64,000 nt of DNA from Megaustenia siamemsis (GCA_032433765.1 JAVIAB010000073.1:63816199-63880198), one strand, 5' to 3'. Shown: positions 33,000-43,834, counted from the stretch's first letter. Program-made: numbers and translations. The notes: generated from the letters alone by a model not told the origin.

Positions 33000-33255
33000 G
33001 GGAGCCGCGATAGCTCAGTGGTTAGTGAACTGGACTACCACGGACAAGGGGTAGGGTTCGATCCCAACTGACGGCTTCCAGGTTCACCCAGCCTTAAATG
33101 GGTACCGGATTTTTTCTGGGAAAGTAAAGCAGCATGGGCGTAATACTGACCACATTACCCCAAAAATCATGTGCTGAAGGTCTGTAAAATATAGGGTCAC
33201 TAACACCATATTTCCCTATACGCCACTTGGCGTGACGGGGGTACTTTACTTTTTT
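33000..33255 (+). mobile_element. SINE1, best full-length copy
   Basis: TSD ATGTACAAGAAA is exact at 32988-32999 and 33256-33267. It starts GGGAGCCGCGATAGCTCAGT. A box TAGCTCAGTGG, B box GGTTCGATCCC, then GGCTTCCAGGTTCACCCAGC, CGTAATACTGACCACATTAC, ACTTGGCGTGACGGGGGTAC and a TTTACTTTTTT end. 256 bases. This copy best represents the SINE1 consensus. Confidence 0.93.
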
Positions 33256-33267
33256 ATGTACAAGAAA

Positions 33268-33590
33268 TGTTAGGATCAAGAATAGTTCAGACAAGTACTA
33301 CATTACAAAGAATTATAAAAATATGCAACAATTTTTATCAATGAAAACGAGAAGAAAAGATCTGCATTGTGCAGAGTCAATCTGGACAAATGGAAGTGAA
33401 TCCTAAATAATCAGAAAACAGACTAAAAAATTGTTGGAGGCTACAGCAATGTAGTTTTATAGAAGCATCTTGAGTATACCATGGACAGCCAAAAAGAGTA
33501 TCACCAAGGGTATTTGAAAAAAGTACATAACAGTTTATACAAATAAAAAAGCTTATTTCCAACATCAGGAAGATATAATTTTATTTTAGT
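33268..33590 (+). mobile_element. LINE-B fragment, left part
   Basis: Decayed LINE-B C-terminal codons: SQSGQMEVNPK, then NRLKNCWRLQQCSFIEAS and YHGQPKR, equivalent to the RRLEATEMGFLRRML...VPWTAKK region. It is cut by the LINE-A at 33602 and resumes at 34789. Confidence 0.65.
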
Positions 33591-33601
33591 AATATAATGA
33601 T

Positions 33602-34788
33602 GAATACTGAATTAGATGAGCAGCAATTTGGATTTAGGAAAAATAGCAGGACAAAAGAAGCCATATTCTGCATGAGAACATTAATCGAAAAGTACACAGA
33701 AGTAAACAAACCAATATATGCCTGCTTCATAGACTACACCACAAACAATTTACAGAATGCTTAAAAGAGATACATCTAGATGACATGGACATACGACTAA
33801 TATGTAATCTATACTGGGAGCAAACAGCAAATAATAAAATATAACAAAGAGAACTCTACACCCATTGATATAAAAAGAGGAGTAAGACAGGGATGCATCC
33901 TATCACCAAGCTTGTTCAATCTATACACTGAGCAAATCTTTAAAACATCATAGTGATGCCAGGCCTACAAATTAATGAAAAGATAATCAATAACCTAAGA
34001 TATGCTGACGATACTGTACTACTAGCAGAAAATCTTAAAGATCTACAACAATTACTTAATGAAATAAACATGACAAGCAAAAAATATGGACTAGATATGA
34101 ATATCAAAAAGACTAAAACTACAATCATAAACAAAGGAAATACTCAAAACCCACAAATGGATATAAAAATTGAAGGAATAAACCTGGAGACAGTTCAGAA
34201 CTACAACTACCTTGGACATACAATAACCAGTGATGGAAAATGTACAACTGAAATAAACAAAAGAATAGGAATGGCAAAAAGTAATTTTAATGCCATGAAG
34301 AACATACTAACATCAAAACAAATAACACCAGGGCTAAAACTAAGAATAGCAAAATGTTACATCTTCTCAATATTCCTATATGGTGCAGAAACATGGACAT
34401 TAGACAAGAAAACAGAACAGAAAATTGAAGCCTTTGAAATGTGGATATATAGAAGAATAGGTAGAATTGGATGGAAGGAAAAGAAAACAAACGACGACGT
34501 CTTAAAACAACTAAAAATGAAAAGAGAACTACTAAGCAAAATTCAAACAAGACAAATGCGATTTTTGGGACATGTTAAAAGACACAACAGCCTACTAAAA
34601 GTGATCCTGGAGGGGAAAATACAAGGTAAAAATGGCAGAGGCAGACCAAGACTAAAATGGATGAGTAACATCAAAAGATGGACAAATCAGCCTATGACAA
34701 CCTGCACCATCAAAGCAAGAGACAGAGCAGAATGGCGCTCCATGGTAGCCAACCTTCGTTGCGGAGGCGGCACTCGATGATGATGATG
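33602..34788 (+). mobile_element. LINE-A, 5'-truncated copy with long open frame
   Basis: TSD AATATAATGAT lies at 33591-33601 and 34789-34799, inside LINE-B. RT motifs: ELDEQQFGFRKNSRTKEAIF, IKRGVRQGCILSPSLFNLYT, then a 275-codon open frame (33953-34780) with NNLRYADDTVLLAENLKDLQ, YNYLGHTITSDGKC, WIYRRIGRIGWKEKKTNDD, RHNSLLKVILEGKIQGKNGR and MVANLRCGGGTR, ending (ATG)4. It is one of the cleanest LINE-A copies. Confidence 0.93.
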
Positions 34789-34970
34789 AATATAATGATA
34801 AGAAAACTTGAAATTATTGTGATAAGAGATGGAAAAAGAGATAAAAGAATCCAGACAATCTGAGAAACAGCATGGTAAAAAAGCAGTCAAAGAACTGAAA
34901 ACGACTGTAAAGATAGAAAGTTGTGGAGAGACATGATTGACTCTGCAAACAGGCACAGCATTTGATAGTG
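34789..34970 (+). mobile_element. LINE-B fragment, right part (3' end)
   Basis: It continues LINE-B after the LINE-A insertion: MIRKLEIIVIRDGKRDKR equals the IMRRGKLEYLVTTGKIKGKR region, followed by RKLWRDMIDSANRHS. No ATG tail is left. Confidence 0.7.
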
Positions 34971-35146
34971 AAGATATAATAAGATGGATAACAACATTTT
35001 TAAAACATTTTTTTAAAGTTTATTTCAGTTGATTTTAATTATTACATACTTGATGATGTCTGCCATATTATACATTTTTTGGATGAGTTATTTTCTTTTA
35101 GCACAAATGGACATATTATTATATTTAGAAATTAGATATTAACTAT
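34971..35146. other. Short unassigned spacer
   Basis: No feature recognised. Confidence 0.4.
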
Positions 35147-35470
35147 TGGATGGAAAGAAAAGAAAACAAACGATGAAATTTTAAAACAACTGAAAATAAA
35201 AAGAGAACTACTAAATACAATTAAGACAAGACAAATGAAATTTTTGGGGCACGTTAAAAAACACAACAGCCTACTAAAAGTAATACTGGAAGGGAAAATA
35301 CGAGATAAAAGAGGCAGAGGCAGACCAAGACTAACATGGACAAGAACATCAAAAGATGGTCAAGTCAATCTATGACAGCCTGCACTATCAAAGCAAGAAA
35401 CAGAGTAGAATGGCGATCCATGGTAGCCAACCTTCGTTGCGGAGAAGGCACTAGATGATGATGATGAGAT
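35147..35470 (+). mobile_element. LINE-A 3' end fragment
   Basis: It encodes, with frameshifts, GWKEKKTNDEILKQLKIKRE-like sequence, the HNSLLKVILEGK region and SMVANLRCGEGTR, then ATGATGATGATG. The flanking AGATATTAACTA (35136 region and 35468-35479) occurs on both sides and is a likely TSD. Confidence 0.8.
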
Positions 35471-35593
35471 ATTAACTACTGTCTTGTTGAAGCACTGTTT
35501 ATAATATATATTTTACATTTTAAGCTGTAAAGGGAAAAAAAGCCTATTAAACATAAACCCCAAAATTAATGCTTACTAAGTTACTGTAAGTAA

Positions 35594-36052
35594 TCTATCT
35601 ATCACTTGTTCTTTCGAACTGAAGGTGATACATAGAGCAGAAATTCTAGATTCTTGTGTCCATTGTCTCTGTTATCAAGTGTCAGACCTTGCACAGGATC
35701 CGCATTATATCTCGCCACATGGCTCTGATCTGATTTAGTCTCTCAATCTCTGTGAAGTAGCTGATGCCTGCTGTTGCTGACTCTCGCCTCAGTATTCTTT
35801 TTTACTGTTTCTATAGGTCAGCCTCTTTTACCTTATAGTTTCCATTTATGGGCCTGCTTTGAGGTTCTCTTGTTGTCTCTTCTTATCACATGGCCAACAT
35901 ATGACCACCTTCTTCTCTTGATTATAGATATTTTTGGATGCTTTGTAAGATGCTCTTTTATTTCTGCACTAGTCTTAAATTCATTCCATAGTATACAAAG
36001 TATTTTCCTGAGACATTTCTTTTCAAATGCATCAATTTATTTTCCATTCCTG
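35594..36052 (-). mobile_element. LINE-D3, 3' end variant
   Basis: A divergent LINE-D relative on the minus strand. Codons resemble NKCLRKILCILWNEF, KEHLTKHPKISIIKRRRWSY, VGHVIRRDNKRTSKQAR and KRGRPI, and the 3' end has GTTCGAAAGAACAAGTGATA G plus GATA. The D-like tail identifies it, but it is clearly a separate subfamily. A shorter copy lies at 60915-61080. Confidence 0.72.
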
Positions 36053-36679
36053 CTGGCGTAGGTGATCATGTCTCTTCACAACTTTCGATCTCGACAGTTA
36101 TTTATCATTTCTGTTGTTGACCTACTGCCAAGCCATTCTCGTAAGCTATCTGTTATCTTTTCTCTTAGCTTCCCTCTATCTCTTCGTCTCTCAATTTTCC
36201 CAGTTGTTAAAATATACTCCAGCTGTTCTCTTCTCATTATGTGGCCAAAAAATGATGATTGTTTACTCCTAATATTGGAAATTAGCTCTTTTTGCTTTGG
36301 GCTCTTTCAAAACATTTTCATTGCTCTTCTCAGCTGCCCATTCTCAACATTTTTTGGTAAAAGCACATTTCTACAGACTCCAGTGATTTTCTTGTCTGTT
36401 GTCCTATTGTCCATGATTCACATCCATATGTTAAGACTGGCTCTACATAATAATTAAGAACTCTTTTTCTTGTTTCTATTGTCAAAAATGGATTGCACAG
36501 TATCTTCCTCATTTTTTGGAAAGCTGCTTTTGCCTGAGCCATTCTGCATCTCACCTGTGTTGTATATCTTCCGTCTGAGGTTAAAAAAGTTCCCAAATAT
36601 TTAAATTCATTCACCTGTTTTAATATTGTTCCACTTGTTTTTATTTTGCACTGAGGTAATGTCGTTTTCTTTGTAGTCA
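36053..36679 (-). mobile_element. LINE-B' C-terminal half, joined to LINE-C
   Basis: Minus strand: TLPQCKIKTSGTILKQVNEF, KYLGTFLTSDGRYTTQVRCR, NYYVEPVLTYGCESWTIGQQ, then LLEYILTTGKI-like sequence and an ending equivalent to RDMITYASR. B' differs from B (KYLGTFLTSDGR versus KYLGTIITSDGR). The upstream edge passes straight into LINE-C RT sequence at the homologous position of the protein. Confidence 0.78.
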
Positions 36680-37131
36680 CCAATTGCATTAATTCTCATA
36701 ATGTTGGTCTTATCTCTATTTATTTTCTGTCCCAGCTGTTGTGATATCTCATCAAGTATGCTCATTTTATCTTGCATAATTATCTTGCATTTTTTCTGTT
36801 GATGGCTGTGTGATAGGAGTGCTATGTCATCAGTAAGGTTTAAATCATTAAATTGCTTGGTCAGTGATTACTTGATTTCATTTCTGTTGTTCTGAGTTAT
36901 TTTCATAATCCAATCTATGACCAGTAGAAAGAGAAATGGAGATAGAAAGCATCCCTGCAAAGAGATAGAAGGCATTCCATTTCAAATGCTTCTGTAAGCT
37001 GTCCTTCGTGCACAACACTACATTTCATTCCTTCGTACATTGTTCTTATAAGGTCAATAAACTTTATGCGGATTCCGTAATCACTCAGCAACTTCCAAAG
37101 TGTTCCTCTGTCTAAACTATGAAATGCCTTA
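36680..37131 (-). mobile_element. LINE-C RT fragment
   Basis: Minus strand: FLSPFLFLLVIDWIMKITQN N, LNLTDDIALLSHSHQQ (catalytic box, TDD) with a local duplication around 36775-36795, and LGQKINRDKTNIMRINAIG, where it meets B'. Its upstream edge is at 37131, where LINE-C sequence of opposite orientation begins. Confidence 0.8.
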
Positions 37132-37236
37132 ATGTCAGCAGAAACAGGAGAGATGATTTTATAATCAGGACACCAGGAACCTGGAGCACAACATAGCGAT
37201 GTGGTGGCTATGTTAATTTGGCAGTGAAAGCAGAGA
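37132..37236 (+). mobile_element. LINE-C endonuclease-region scrap, inverted
   Basis: It is the reverse complement of 41230-41335 (ATGTCAGCAGAAACAGGAGA, CCTGGAGCACAACATAG), the LINE-C endonuclease region. It directly abuts minus-oriented LINE-C RT, a head-to-head arrangement. Confidence 0.7.
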
Positions 37237-39176
37237 CAGCTGCAATTACATGGAGACAGCAGAACTCTCTATACTGTACAAATGTTGCTGGCACCAAAAA
37301 AAAAACAAACACCTATACATCCAGTGGAGCACCACTTCTGGACAAATCTGGTTCAGTGCTAACAACAAGCGCAGACATAAAAGCACGTTGGGCTGAGCAC
37401 TTCAGAGAAATTCTTAACCGTATACTACCCCACAATTTAATAGATTTTGAAGCTGAAACACCAGCAGCAAAATTAGATATTAATTTAAATGACTTCACCT
37501 TGAGCGAAATTGAGACCTCCTTAAAGCGTATGGACAACAACAAGGCTGCTGCGAGGATAAGTTAACATTTGTAATCCTCAAGGCAATTGATAGCCATAAT
37601 TTAATACACCTCCAGAGAATGTTCAACATCATTTGGAAAGTAGAGAAGGTGCCTCATAAGTGGAAAAAAGGAATCATTGTTAAGATTCCAAAAAAGGGCA
37701 GTCTCAGAGATTGTAACAACTGGAGAGACGTGACACTTTTGTTAGTTGCCTCAAAGTTATTCTGCAAAATCATCAAATAGAATAAAGGATTAAATAGATA
37801 CAGTAATGCGTGAAAAACAGGCTGGATTTAGAAAAGGGACAAGCTTCATTTGACCACATTTTTACTCTACGAATTATATTGGAGGAACACATTGAGAAGC
37901 AAAAACCTTTTGTACTTAACTTCATTGACCTCACAAAAGCATTCATAGAGATTCTTTGTGGAAAAGTTTTAAACAATATGGCTTACCATAAAAAATCATA
38001 AATATTATCAAAGACATGTATGATGGCTACACATGTGCAGTTCGTACAGAGAAAGGACTGAGTGAATGTTTTCCAATCGAAACTGGGATTAAACAAGGAT
38101 GTATTTTATCGCCTTTGTTATTTGGAGTTGTTATGGACTTCATAACAACTGCACCATCAAAGCAAGAGACAGAGCAGAATGGTGCTCCATGGTAGCCAAC
38201 CTTCATCGGAGATGGCACTCGATGATGATGATGGACTTTACAGTCAAGAAATGCTGCACTGGTAACAAAGGCATGGATACAAGGAGACCATTTGGAGGAC
38301 CTCGACTTTGCTGATGACATGGTCCCCATCATAAGTCAGATAAAAATGATGCAGGAAAACACAAATGAACTATCATCATAACCAGCAAAATTGGGCTTGA
38401 GATCAATCATGAAAAGACTAAAGTCATGAAAAGCTTTTTACAAAAGATGACAGAATATACATGGAAAACAAACCAGTGGAAGAGATTATCTATCTTGGAA
38501 GTCATATTGATCGTCAGGAAGGGGATACAAGTAAAGAAATTAGAATCAGAATAGCTAAAGCAGCAATATCTTTCAGAAGCCTTGAAAAGTTGTGGAAATC
38601 GAAACTCATTAGCACAAACACAAAACTCAGACTATTAAAATCAAACGTACTATCTACCCTTACGTATGCATGTGAGAGCTGGAAAACAACAAGAGACATA
38701 GCAACAAAGTTGAACGCATTCAAAAATAAATGTCTAAGGAAAATACTTGGTATAGCATGGATAGAATTAAAAAGAAGCGAGGAAATTAGAGAAATCGCCA
38801 ATCAACCACTAATCAGTATCAGTAATCAAGAAAAAACAATGGTCATATTTTGGACATGTGATGAGGAGAGATAATTACTGAATAACAAAACAAGCTCTCA
38901 TGTGGGAAACCAAACCCAGGTAAGAGGAAAAGAGGCTGACCCAGAGAGACACTGAGAAGAACATTGATCAGAGAGGCAAGAGCAACAGGAATCGGCTCCC
39001 TGAGTGAGATAGAGTTGCTTGCACAGAACAGAGATAAATGGCGAGATTTGATAAAAGATCTATATTTTGATTGAAAACTGCTAAAATAAAAATTTATATA
39101 AGAGAAGGAGTATCTGGCTCTATGCCCTATTGGCCGGCTACTGCTCGAAAAATCAATTGATAGATAGATAGATATA
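37237..39176 (+). mobile_element. LINE-D, longest copy
   Basis: From the pre-RT region to the GATA tail. SGAPLLDKSGSVLTTSADIK, WAEHFREILNR, LSEIETSLKRMDNNKAAA, EKQKPFVLNFIDLTKAF, PIETGIKQGCILSPLLFGVV, LEDLDFADDMVPIISQIKM, YLGSHIDRQEGDTSKEIRIR, SLEKLWKSKLISTNTKLRLL and KCLRKILGIAW, ending TAGATAGATAGATA. Many frameshifts. An 87-base LINE-A end is inserted at 38144-38230. No endonuclease. Confidence 0.88.
38144..38230 (+). mobile_element. LINE-A 3' end, 87-base insertion inside LINE-D
   Basis: The inserted text AACTGCACCATCAAAGCAAG to GGCACTCGATGATGATGATG is the LINE-A 3' terminus. ATGGACTT at 38133-38140 and 38231-38238 is the TSD. The LINE-D copy at 58980 shows the empty site (TTATGGACTTCATAATGAAG). 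It is an extremely 5'-truncated retrotransposition. Confidence 0.9.
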
Positions 39177-39182
39177 AATTAG

Positions 39183-39272
39183 GTAAAGTAACGAGCCCCA
39201 TTATGCTAAGTGGTGTATAGGGAATATGGTTTTAGTGGCCATAATTTTTACAGACCTTCGGCATATGATCTT
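39183..39272 (-). mobile_element. SINE1, 3' half of a copy split by R1
   Basis: Minus strand: ATCATATGCCGAAGGTCTGT, then AACACCATATTCCCTATACA and GGGGCTCGTTACTTTACC. It matches the SINE1 3' half. The 5' half resumes at 40158. Confidence 0.82.
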
Positions 39273-40157
39273 GTTAAAGTCAAAATGATGATATGCTTGA
39301 TACATCTGTGTCGCTAAAGCGAGGTCGTAGGCCGACGACAGTCTGTTTTTGACAATCAAGTGTTGTGAGTGAGACCTTTCACCGTCTAGACTTGATCTGC
39401 GCTTTACGTCACATTGGTACTGTTCATGATCGTTGTTGGAATTCTTTGATGCAAGTTATTTCCATGTTACACATTAATGTAAACTACTTCGACAGCCGCA
39501 GATTTGTCTCTTTGGGGGATTTACTTCGTGTTTTGTTCATCGTAGGCTGCTTACACTTGAGTAATCAGACATAAATCTAAAGGGATCGAGACAAATCTTA
39601 CGGTCTGCTGTTTGATGTGCGACAGGGAAAATTTGACGACTGACTGTGTGTCTTTATATTCGGAATTGGAGTCATCAATGATGGCCTAACATCATCAAGT
39701 GCTACGACAATCATCATTTTCGGGAGGATGTGAACTTCCATGGTATATGGTGGATAGGCGGCAGGAACCATTGAAGGCTATGTCTGAAAAGTGTTCCTTC
39801 TTGCAGTTTCCTCATATTCCAAGTCCGGCTTGTTGCAGGAGCTACTGAGTTAAGTGCTCTGTGCACACCGTGAGCTGTGTGTCTCATCCGTTTTGATCCT
39901 GTTTCGATATCCCGCTTGTTTACAATGAATGATGATGTCGTATGACAGGGAACAGTTGGCTGTGTTCACTTTCTGCGCGGTTTCGCCTTATGTCTTTTGG
40001 CATGTGCTGAGACTGCTACGATGGGGACTACAGTTACCTTTCTTTGTTTGGGAGATGAGTTAGTAATTCGGATGATTCCACTGGCACGGGCAGTTGAGTA
40101 ATTATGGATTTTAATTCGTTTGCAGTGATACCGAGGCCTTCCATAACCAAATAACCA
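39273..40157 (+). mobile_element. R1 retroposed repeat with a different 5' segment
   Basis: TSD ATGATCTT lies at 39265-39272 and 40158-40165, inside SINE1. From about 39644 it matches the R1 at 2350-3563 (GGAGTCATCAATGATGGCCT, TATGGTGGATAGGCGGCAGG, CACGGGCAGTTGAG) to the 3' end CCATAACCAAATAACCA. The first 370 bases (39273-39643) are unrelated to the cysteine-rich segment of that copy and have no clear coding frame. Confidence 0.78.
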
Positions 40158-40322
40158 ATGATCTTTGGGGTAATGTGATCAGTATTGCACCAGTGCCACT
40201 TTACTTTCCCAGAAAAAAATCTAGCACGCATTAAAAGCTGGGTGAACCTGGAAGCCGTCGATCAGGACGAACCCGACCTCTTCTCCTTTGTAGTCCAGTT
40301 CACTAACCACTGAGTTATCACG
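40158..40322 (-). mobile_element. SINE1, 5' half of the split copy
   Basis: Minus strand: the A box decayed (TAACTCAGTGGTTAGTGAAC), a poor B-box region (GGTTCGTCCTGATCGACGGC), then the SINE1 body to the R1 insertion. With 39183-39272 it makes one complete SINE1. Confidence 0.8.
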
Positions 40323-40374
40323 TATATAGTATATATAAGTTATATATTATAAATATATATTTATATATTTCCTC

Positions 40375-41340
40375 TTATCCCTTTTAATGCATCTTCTCTC
40401 TTCTTATTCACTTCTGTTTAAGTTTCCTGTGCCTTGACTTTAGTACTTTTCATTTTGCTTTTACTTATATCTGTTTTCTTATTCTTCCTTTCTTTAATTT
40501 TCTCGTATCTCTGCTGTCATCCATGCTTATTCTGGCATTTTCTTTTTCCCAGAGTTCTTCACATGTCTCCTTCCATATATCCTTTACTTGTTTCCAATTT
40601 TCTTCTACATTTATTATATTTTCTAGTTGTTGGAGTGCTATCTTTAATTCCTTTGTTTTTAAATAACCCTGTGTTGAAATACTGCCTATCTTTATGTGAT
40701 GTAGTATATCTTTTCAGTTTAAGTTTAAGTTTGGCTAACAGAAGATGATGATTTGAAGCCACATCTGCACCTCTATATACTTTTGCATTATGTAAGGATA
40801 CTTAAAACATTTTATAAATACATTTGTTGTCCATGTGATTCATCACTCTATGATCTGGTGACACCCGAGTAGCTTTATGTATTCTTTTATGCTGAAATAT
40901 TGTTTCTCTAGGGCTCATTTGATTAAGAGCACAGAAGTTCATGAATTCTCATTTATTTCTCCAAGTTCATGGTTTGCTATGATCTGTTTGTAGCCTTGGT
41001 CGTCTGATCCTACTTTTACATTTAGATTTCCCATCACAATTATAATATCTTTGGCTCATCTTCCATCTATCGGACTTTGCAATTGTTTATAGAATTCACC
41101 TTTAACTAAATCATCCTTATCATTGGTTGGTGCTTAGAGTTGGATAATATGTATTTTTATTTTGTTTTTTTGTTGTTGTCTTAAATGCTGCTCTTATTAG
41201 TCTTGAGCCTACTGCTTCCCATTCTATCAGTGCTTTCTGCGTTTCCATTGATAACATAGCCACCCCTTGACTATGTTGTGCTCCAGGTTCCTGATTATAA
41301 AATCATCTCTCCTGTTTCTGCTGACATATAAATCATATTA
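40375..41340 (-). mobile_element. LINE-C endonuclease and linker region
   Basis: Minus strand: frames for an endonuclease domain ending ADVASNHHLLLAKLKLKLKR (an SDHHL-type motif with N for D), then TPTTRKYNKCRRKLETSKGY, equivalent to the 44950-45372 segment. Upstream, codons around 41040-41330 correspond to the VMGNLNVKVGSDDQGY-type part. Frameshifted throughout. Confidence 0.68.
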
Positions 41341-41364
41341 TCCTCAAAGTAATTGCTTCTGTAT

Positions 41365-42013
41365 CATCATCATTGAGTGCCGTCTCCGCAACGAAGGTTG
41401 GCTACCATGGAGCGCCATTTTGCTCTATCTCTTGCTTTGATGGTGCAGGTTGTCATCGGTTGATTTGTCCATCTTTTGGTGTTACTCGTCCATGTTAATC
41501 TTGGTCTGCCTCTGCCTCTTTTACCTTGTATTTTCCCCTCCAGGATCACTTTCAGTAGGCTGTTGTGTCTTTTAACATGGCCTAAGAATCGCATTTATCT
41601 TGTTCTAATTGTGTTCAGAAGTTCTCTTTTCATTTTTAGTTGTTTTAAGACTTCGTCGTTTGTTTTCTTTTCCTTCCATCCAATTCTACCTATTCTTCTA
41701 TATATCCACATTTCAAAGGCTTCAATTCTCTGTTCTGTTTTCTTGTCTAATGTCCATGTTTCAGCACCATATAGGAATATTGAGAAGATGTAACATTTTG
41801 CTAATCTTAGTTTTAGCTCTGGTGTTATTTGTTTTGATGTTAGTATGTCCTTCATGACATTAAAATTACTTTTTGCCATTCCTATTCTTTTGTTTATTTC
41901 AGTTGTACATTTTCCATCACTGGTTATAGTATGTCCAAGGTAGTTATAGTTCTGAACTGTCTCCAGGTCTATTCCTTCAATTTTGATACCCACTTGTGGG
42001 TTTTGAGTATTTT
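41365..42013 (-). mobile_element. LINE-A, 5'-truncated insertion
   Basis: TSD TTCTGTAT lies at 41357-41364 and 42014-42021. Minus strand: two long open frames (one base or so out of phase near 41595) hold VGIKIEGIDLETVQNYNYLG, MAKSNFNVMKDILTSKQITP, RRIGRIGWKEKKTNDEVLKQ, then GHVKRHNSLLKVILEGKIQG and MVANLRCGDGTQ. Short CATCATCAT tail. Confidence 0.92.
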
Positions 42014-42021
42014 TTCTGTAT

Positions 42022-42299
42022 AAGAACCCAAAATATAAAAAAATAACCAATGCTAGGATGAAAGTAGACCACCAGTCTATCTGCTCCAGCAATTGACATA
42101 CCCTACCCAGTAGCACTTGCAAGAAGGCACAGCCATGTTAGGTTTCAGTGGACTCCAGTCAGGCAAACATCACATCAAATATCTACAAACAATTTCTATC
42201 TTGGTTTCTTTATGTTAAATTTGGTGGAACAGACAAAAGGGGACAACAAGAGCTTTACAATAGAACAAGTACACACTTGTCTACTCAACATCATTTTCT
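42022..42299. other. No gene recognised
   Basis: Unassigned intron DNA. Confidence 0.4.
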
Positions 42300-42446
42300 G
42301 TCATCAGATTTCTGCTTTATTCCAACAACTGACATTCTATCACATTTCTGCTTTATTCCAACAACAGACATTCCATCAGATTTCCGCTTTATTCAAACAA
42401 CTGACATTCCATCAGATTTCTGCTTTATTCTAATAACTGATATTCA
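42300..42446. repeat. Short minisatellite, about 36-base unit, four copies
   Basis: Tandem units built on CATCAGATTTCTGCTTTATT followed by CCAACAACTGACATTC. Units differ by a few substitutions and a 3-base indel. The open frames across it are a consequence of the repeat. Confidence 0.88.
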
Positions 42447-42589
42447 CTTATAATGGACATTCCAGACATTGACAGAATGACTCACAATGGACAAATCTAA
42501 AATATCAATAATGACTTTTAAAATAAACATTTCCAACATTTTAGAAAATACATTACCCACACTTCCAAAATATATATTACTTCCGGTCA

Positions 42590-42990
42590 ATATGGTGGAT
42601 AGGCTGTGGGAACTGTTAAAAGTTGTGTCTGAAAAGTGTTCCTTGTTGCAGTTTCCTCATATTCCAAGTCCAGCTTGCTGCCAGAGCTACTGAGTTAAGT
42701 GCTCTGTGCTCTCCATGAGCTGTGCGTTTCATCCATTTTGATCATGTTTCGATATTCTGATTGCTTACGATGAATGATGATATCGTATGATGGGGAACAG
42801 AATGCTGTGTTCACTTTCTGAGTGATTTCGCCTTATGTCTTTTGGCATGTGCTGAGATTGCTATGATGCAACTACCTTTCTTTGTTTGAGAGATGAGATA
42901 TTAATTCAGTTGATTCCACTGGCACGGGCAGTTTAGCAGTTATGGATTTTAATTCGTTTGCAGTGATACCGAGGCCTTTCATAACCATAA
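42590..42990 (+). mobile_element. R1 retroposed repeat, 5'-truncated copy
   Basis: It starts at TATGGTGGATAGGCTGTGGG and runs to CCGAGGCCTTTCATAACCAT AAC. It matches R1 at 2350-2760 and 39747-40150. No clear TSD was found. The 3' end again shows ATAACC repeats. Confidence 0.75.
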
Positions 42991-43401
42991 CATCTTGCCT
43001 GTTTTTAGTTTTATCCTTTCTGCTCCAAATCATCTTGTTTCACACATTCTTAGAATATCTCTTTTGTAGTTTGTCATTGTTGCTGCTACTTGTGCTGCTT
43101 TTCCTGGCTCATTTAAAGTACATACATTCCAGGTGTCAATTCTGGAGGATTTCTTGGTAGACAAAAGTCTGTAACTGAGTTCTTTTCATCTTTCTCTATT
43201 TTTCTGATGCTCCTCTTCATGTGGTCACATTTAAGGCTATAAATCAATTGTAAACCAGGAAATGATTACAGCATCATTGTGCGAACACACTGCTGTGTAG
43301 CAAAAGTTCAAAGAAAGCTTGATTTTCTAAACTGAAAATGTTACATTTAAGTGGAAGTAATTTTTACTAAGGTATCATAGATATGTCGATCATAGATAGA
43401 C
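42991..43401. other. No gene recognised
   Basis: Unassigned. The pyrimidine-rich + strand could be a decayed minus-strand LINE, but no motif can be read. Confidence 0.35.
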
Positions 43402-43411
43402 ATCATAATCT

Positions 43412-43824
43412 CATCATCATCATCATCATCATCGTGTGCCCTCTCCGCAATGAAGGTTGGCTACCATGGATCACCATTCTACTCTGTTTCTTGCTTTGAT
43501 GGTGCAGGCTGACATAGATTGACTTGTCCATCTTTTGATGTTACTCGTCCATGTTAGTCTTGGTCTGCTTCTTTTGCCTTGTATTTTTCCTTCCAATATT
43601 ACTTTTAGTAGGCTGTTGTGTCTTTTAACATGCCCCAAAAATTTAATTTGTCTTGTCTTAATTGTGTTCAGCAGTTCTCTTTTTATTTTCAGTTTTAAAA
43701 CTTCATCGTTTGTTATCTTTTGTTTCCATCCAATTCTACCTATTCTTCTATAAATCCACATTTCAAAGGCTTCAATTTTCCTTTCTGTTTTCTTGTCCAA
43801 TGTCCATGTTTCTGCACCATACAG
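43412..43824 (-). mobile_element. LINE-A 3' end insertion
   Basis: TSD ATCATAATCT / ATCATAACCT lies at 43402-43411 and 43825-43834. Minus strand: LDKKTERKIEAFEMWIYRRI, FLGHVKRHNSLLKVILEGKI, RSRPRLTWTSNIKRWTSQSM, then an (ATG)8-like tail. A long, nearly intact frame of about 109 codons. Confidence 0.9.
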
Positions 43825-43834
43825 ATCATAACCT

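Noticed and set aside
39365..39574. Coding frame in the 5' segment of the R1 at 39273
   Set aside because: It keeps the same frame as the shared R1 part, but stops intervene and nothing in it resembles the cysteine-rich units.
42300..42446. CRISPR-like array
   Set aside because: The four units are directly tandem with no unique spacers, and the genome is animal.
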